This document shows, in pieces, positions 60,527 to 64,000 of a DNA stretch of 64,000 bases. The DNA comes from Conoideocrella luteorostrata (lineage: Eukaryota; Ascomycota; Sordariomycetes; Hypocreales; Clavicipitaceae), in the NCBI GenBank assembly GCA_032433595.1, contig JASWJB010000041.1, positions 124,001-188,000 of the forward strand, written 5' to 3'. Within the stretch, counting starts at the first letter, position 1, and each line of letters opens with the position of its first letter. The position numbers were made by a program, and so were the translations under genes. The notes beneath the pieces are model-generated. The model was not told the DNA's origin, ran no database searches, and saw only the letters and a list, made by a program, of their open reading frames with translations.

Positions 60527-62904
60527 GCCAGCCTGGCTGTCAATAATTCGTTTCAGAAGCCATTTTCACGTGGTAAAGAGTAGTATTGTTCTATGGTTCC
60601 TGGTTATAGATCGGTAGACCCTGTACTGTATCGAATACTACGTAGTAGTAGTATCAGTACTTGCTAGCAGACATTTTTCCACATCAAGTTGACCAAAACC
60701 AATTGTACATAAATCTCCAGAAGCCGCAAGCGTTCTGATGATGTGTGTCCTCTCTCCCGTCCAATATGACGGTATATGATGGGATGCTCGCTAGTTACTC
60801 GGCCGCACTCCCTTCTATAGTTGCGCCCTAGTTAACTAGTTACGCCATGGCTGCTTTCGTTCAACTTGTGGGCCTCACAAAAAAAAAAAAAGGTGAGCAC
60901 GCGACACCATCACCACCAACACAAATGCCAAGCAAGCTCAGTGTGCATGGCTTCCAAGTGTCCAAATGCGTAAAAACTACGCAGTAGCCACACCACCTAG
61001 CCACACCACCTAACAAAAGTCCCCACCAGCGGCCCTTTGGTAAGATGGCAATGCATACTAAATATTACCATGGGGGGCGTGTGCTAACTTACGACCATGT
61101 CCGTCCTAGCGAGGGCCAGAGAGATAATCCCACACACCTACTAATCACATACACTCTGGAATTTAGCGTGCAGCCTGCTCGTGCCAACCCGGTCCAAAAC
61201 TTGGCACGAGTTGGCTGGACTGCCAAGAAGTTTATTTCCGTGAGATCCGGGGGCAGCAGCATTTGCGAATTTCGCCCTAAGCGTTTACAAACGTCCACGA
61301 ACGGGGCAGTTGTGGTGGTGTGACAATCTGGCAGGTCTGGCAAGTCTGGTAGCTAGTTAGTTAGCTGCATAGGGCATGTTATTGGTAGGGCATGTTATTG
61401 GTGGTGCACGACATCCGACGGCCAGGAGTTGATTGATGATCAGTTGGCGGAAGCGAGGTGCACGAGGCTACTATGTTCTTACGAGAGGTTTTGTTGATAC
61501 TGATTGCGCGCCAGTTAAAGGGAGCACACTTAGGACGTTGGACACAGGGGATACAGGGTTTTGAATTTATCCAAACGGCATTGTGTAGTGCTCACAGGAG
61601 GATTGGAGACGCGGATATTGCAGATTTGATAATATGTGAGCAATACGAAGTGAATACCTAGTTGCTTGGATGGGGGCTCAAAGGTGTATGCGGCCGAGTT
61701 AATGGAACAGCCAGCAGGGACAAATCGATAGTTTTCGTCCCTAACTGGCTATTGTGTTGGTGAGAACTAGCTTCTTCCTGTGCTTTGCAATATGATTATT
61801 TGGAGTTTTGAAATTGAAGATGGCTGTGCCGCTCAGACTATTTCTCTGCTTTCTTTGCTGCCTCTTCCTTCACCCCAGTTTTTCTGTTTCTTCTTGTTTC
61901 TCGCTGTTTCGCCTTATTGCTATTCTTCTCCCTGTCTCTCATACCTTGCACTCACATTTCTGTCTTTCATTCTTGCCCTCAAATACATAGTATAGGGCAG
62001 TACAGTACAATATTGCATTGTATATACTCTGCATATCATAGCAGCACCCAAATCACTCCGGCTCTTTTCTCTGTCCTTGTTCCAACTGCACCAGTACACT
62101 TCGGGGAACTGCCTTGCCCTCTCAAAACAGGACATATCTTACCCATTTCTGCCGAAAATATCACCAAACTCGGATTAGTGCAATGCTCCCGTCCGTCCAT
62201 CCATCCATCCATCCATCCATCCATCAATGCGCAAACTAATAATTTAGAAAAGAGTGAAGAACCATAAATTTAGAACATTCTCCTTACCAGAATTGCCTGT
62301 ATTGTATGTACACTTACGTGGGCCCTGACTATGGTAATATGCTCCGTGCTCCCGTACTCCGCACCCTATAACAAGTTATTCGTCCATGTGCTGCGCATAC
62401 TAAGACATTATCCTCACATACCGAATCCTTAAAGCTCAGTTCATGCTGTGCACGATCCACCCACCACCACCCTTTCTCTTCCTAAAGCTGTAACCATGAC
62501 GGACAGCTGAGCGCGTATCACCTTCTTAACTAACAGTCCCGAATATCCAAGTTAGTTAGGACATAAAGGCAGAGGATGATGTATGCAGAGCATTTCAACT
62601 TCAGGGTGAAGGGTGTGCAGCGCGTTGTGGATATAGAATACTGCTTCAAAACTTTACTGACATATTAACTTCATAGCTGCTTGTGGTTCTGGCTACAAAT
62701 ATTTCTGGATCTTAGCCATGTAACAGCTTCCACATGCTTTCACGCTACTATCCCTTTACTCCAATGCCATTTGCAACAGATGGCAACAAATTGCTACCCA
62801 TATCTATACCCCTTCCCATTCAGTAACGCAAAAGAAAACCGCCTCTAGGGGCGAAAACATCATATCAAAACATCCAACTCGGACAAAAACGCTCAATCGC
62901 TACG
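60527..62904. other. 2.4-kb intergenic region with simple repeats
   Basis: Convergent 3' flanks. Contains an A13 tract (60879-60891), a TCCA microsatellite (62192-62224) and one weak family word (62355-62361). The pyrimidine-rich stretch at 61820-62000 produces hydrophobic but meaningless frames. No gene was recognised. Confidence 0.5.
62192..62224. repeat. TCCA microsatellite
   Basis: One TCCG followed by seven perfect TCCA units (62196-62223). Confidence 0.9.
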
Positions 62905-64000
62905 TTATGCCTGTTCCGTATCCAGATTCTGTAATGGAACATACCCTTCGTCGCCCTTCTGGCCTCTTCGTCCAAACTTCTCTCTTGCCCATCCCACCAT
63001 GCCGCTGCCGCTCATCCACCGCAGACCACCACTCCGCTCTGCCTCTGCTTCATCCATCCAGCGTGGTCGTTTCCAGAACTTCAGGAGAAGACTGCTGACA
63101 ACTACGCTGACACTGCTGCACGCCATTGCGAACCCAGCCATCATAGGATGCATGTTAAATCCCAACGGCAAAAAGAAGCCCATAGCCACTGGCAGACCGA
63201 CAATATTATACACACAGGCCCAAGCCAGGTTTAGTTTAATTCGGCGGAAGATAGTCCGCGTGAGATGAAGAGCAGCCGGGATGCTCATCAAATCTGTAGG
63301 CCTCATCAGTACTACGTCTGCTGCTTCCATGGCCACGTCCGTGCCACTCGACATGGCAATTCCCACATCTGCGGTGGCCAGAGCCGGTGAGTCATTGATA
63401 CCATCTCCAACCATGGCAACAATCTCTCCCTGAGACTGGATTTGCTTGATGATGGATTGCTTCTGGTCTGGGCTGACACCAGCAAACACGTTGTGTGAAG
63501 ATATTCCGACCGCAGCCGCAACAGCCAGCGCTGTCGATCGCTGGTCACCCGTCACGATTGCAGTTTTGATGCCCATCTGATGCAGCACCGAGATTGCCCC
63601 TGCTGCCCCATCTTTGATAGTATCTGCCAGACAGACATGTCCCGTATACTTTCCATCCACAGCCACGAAGATGTTGGTGGTACCAGCAGAAGAGGCCATG
63701 GACAAGCTCTTTTTGTTTGATTTGGTGTTGATCTCCTCTGAAGCTTCAATAGCTTGGCGAGGGATGTCAATGCCATTGTCTTGCAGATATTTGACGTTGC
63801 CCGCGAGCACTCTATATCGAACTCGCTCGGCCGAGGAGGCGGGTTCGACCAGAGCATTTACGCCCCGACCAACAGTAATCTTGAATTCACCAACACTTCC
63901 TGAAATGGCACCCTCGGGCTCGACACCGAGCTCGTCCTTGGCTGCGCCGAGGATTGCCTTGCCAACGGGGTGTTCGCTGCCCATCTCTGCGAGACCAACA
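62905..64000 (-). CDS. CCC2: Copper-transporting P1B-type ATPase, C-terminal part (Ccc2-like), truncated by the window
   Basis: An open minus-strand frame runs off the right edge, and about 364 C-terminal residues are visible. The ATP-binding-domain motif GLAEMGSEHPVGKAI (the SEHP histidine motif of P1B pumps) starts at the edge. It is followed by KTAIVTGDQRSTALA and the hinge motif VAMVGDGINDSPALATADVG. The last two membrane helices are present (NLAWACVYNIVGLPVAMGFF and MACSSVSVVVSSLLLKFWKR), then a Gly/Arg-rich cytosolic tail. Missing to the right are the metal-binding domains, the CPC helix and the DKTGT phosphorylation site. Family function is copper loading of secreted and membrane oxidases in the late Golgi. 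No intron lies in the visible part. Confidence 0.92.
   Translation of the reverse strand, partial: VGLAEMGSEHPVGKAILGAAKDELGVEPEGAISGSVGEFKITVGRGVNALVEPASSAERVRYRVLAGNVKYLQDNGIDIPRQAIEASEEINTKSNKKSLSMASSAGTTNIFVAVDGKYTGHVCLADTIKDGAAGAISVLHQMGIKTAIVTGDQRSTALAVAAAVGISSHNVFAGVSPDQKQSIIKQIQSQGEIVAMVGDGINDSPALATADVGIAMSSGTDVAMEAADVVLMRPTDLMSIPAALHLTRTIFRRIKLNLAWACVYNIVGLPVAMGFFLPLGFNMHPMMAGFAMACSSVSVVVSSLLLKFWKRPRWMDEAEAERSGGLRWMSGSGMVGWAREKFGRRGQKGDEGYVPLQNLDTEQA

Overview
The window is nuclear DNA of a filamentous ascomycete (Pezizomycotina). Genes have short GT-AG introns (53-182 bp) with CTAAC/CTGAC-like branch sites, and the proteins are ascomycete housekeeping families (Med8, Rpp1, Sec61-beta, IQGAP, Pxa1, Rmd1/DUF155). 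Intergenic spaces are long (up to 5.3 kb) and carry many copies of a short palindromic word, TACTCCGTACGGAGTA. That word suggests a Hypocreales-like genome, but this is recollection and not a test; the species cannot be fixed from the sequence alone. I found no rRNA, tRNA, CRISPR array, intact transposon or bacterial-type operon.

Layout, left to right: a decayed kelch-repeat gene cut by the left edge (minus); peroxisomal fatty-acyl ABC transporter PXA1 (minus); Psr1-like HAD phosphatase (plus); Sec61-beta/SBH1 (plus); a large sterol-glucosyltransferase-like protein with a VPS13/ATG2-like region and several ubiquitin-interacting motifs (plus); a zinc-ribbon protein (minus) divergent from RPP1 (plus); a secreted Asn/Gln/Pro-repeat protein (minus); a DUF1295 steroid-reductase-like membrane protein (plus); a GFA/CENP-V-type zinc protein (minus); a decayed 2EXR/F-box-like gene (minus); MED8 (minus); choline sulfatase (minus); the IQGAP cytokinesis scaffold (minus); Rmd1/DUF155 protein (plus); a TPT-family sugar-phosphate/nucleotide-sugar transporter (minus); a PLOD-type glycosyltransferase (plus); and a copper P1B-ATPase (CCC2) cut by the right edge (minus).

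The genes do not form an obvious biosynthetic cluster. Several are general membrane or secretory functions: Sec61-beta and Pxa1 in organelle import, Ccc2, the TPT carrier and the PLOD-like transferase in the Golgi/secretory route, and IQGAP in ring assembly. All exon joins reported for intact genes were checked for reading phase, and each gives a total length divisible by three.

The points most worth a second look are the glycosyltransferase-VPS13-like-UIM fusion, the secreted repeat protein with a 105-bp internal duplication, the dispersed palindromic word that avoids coding sequence, and two genes broken by several frameshifts next to otherwise intact neighbours.
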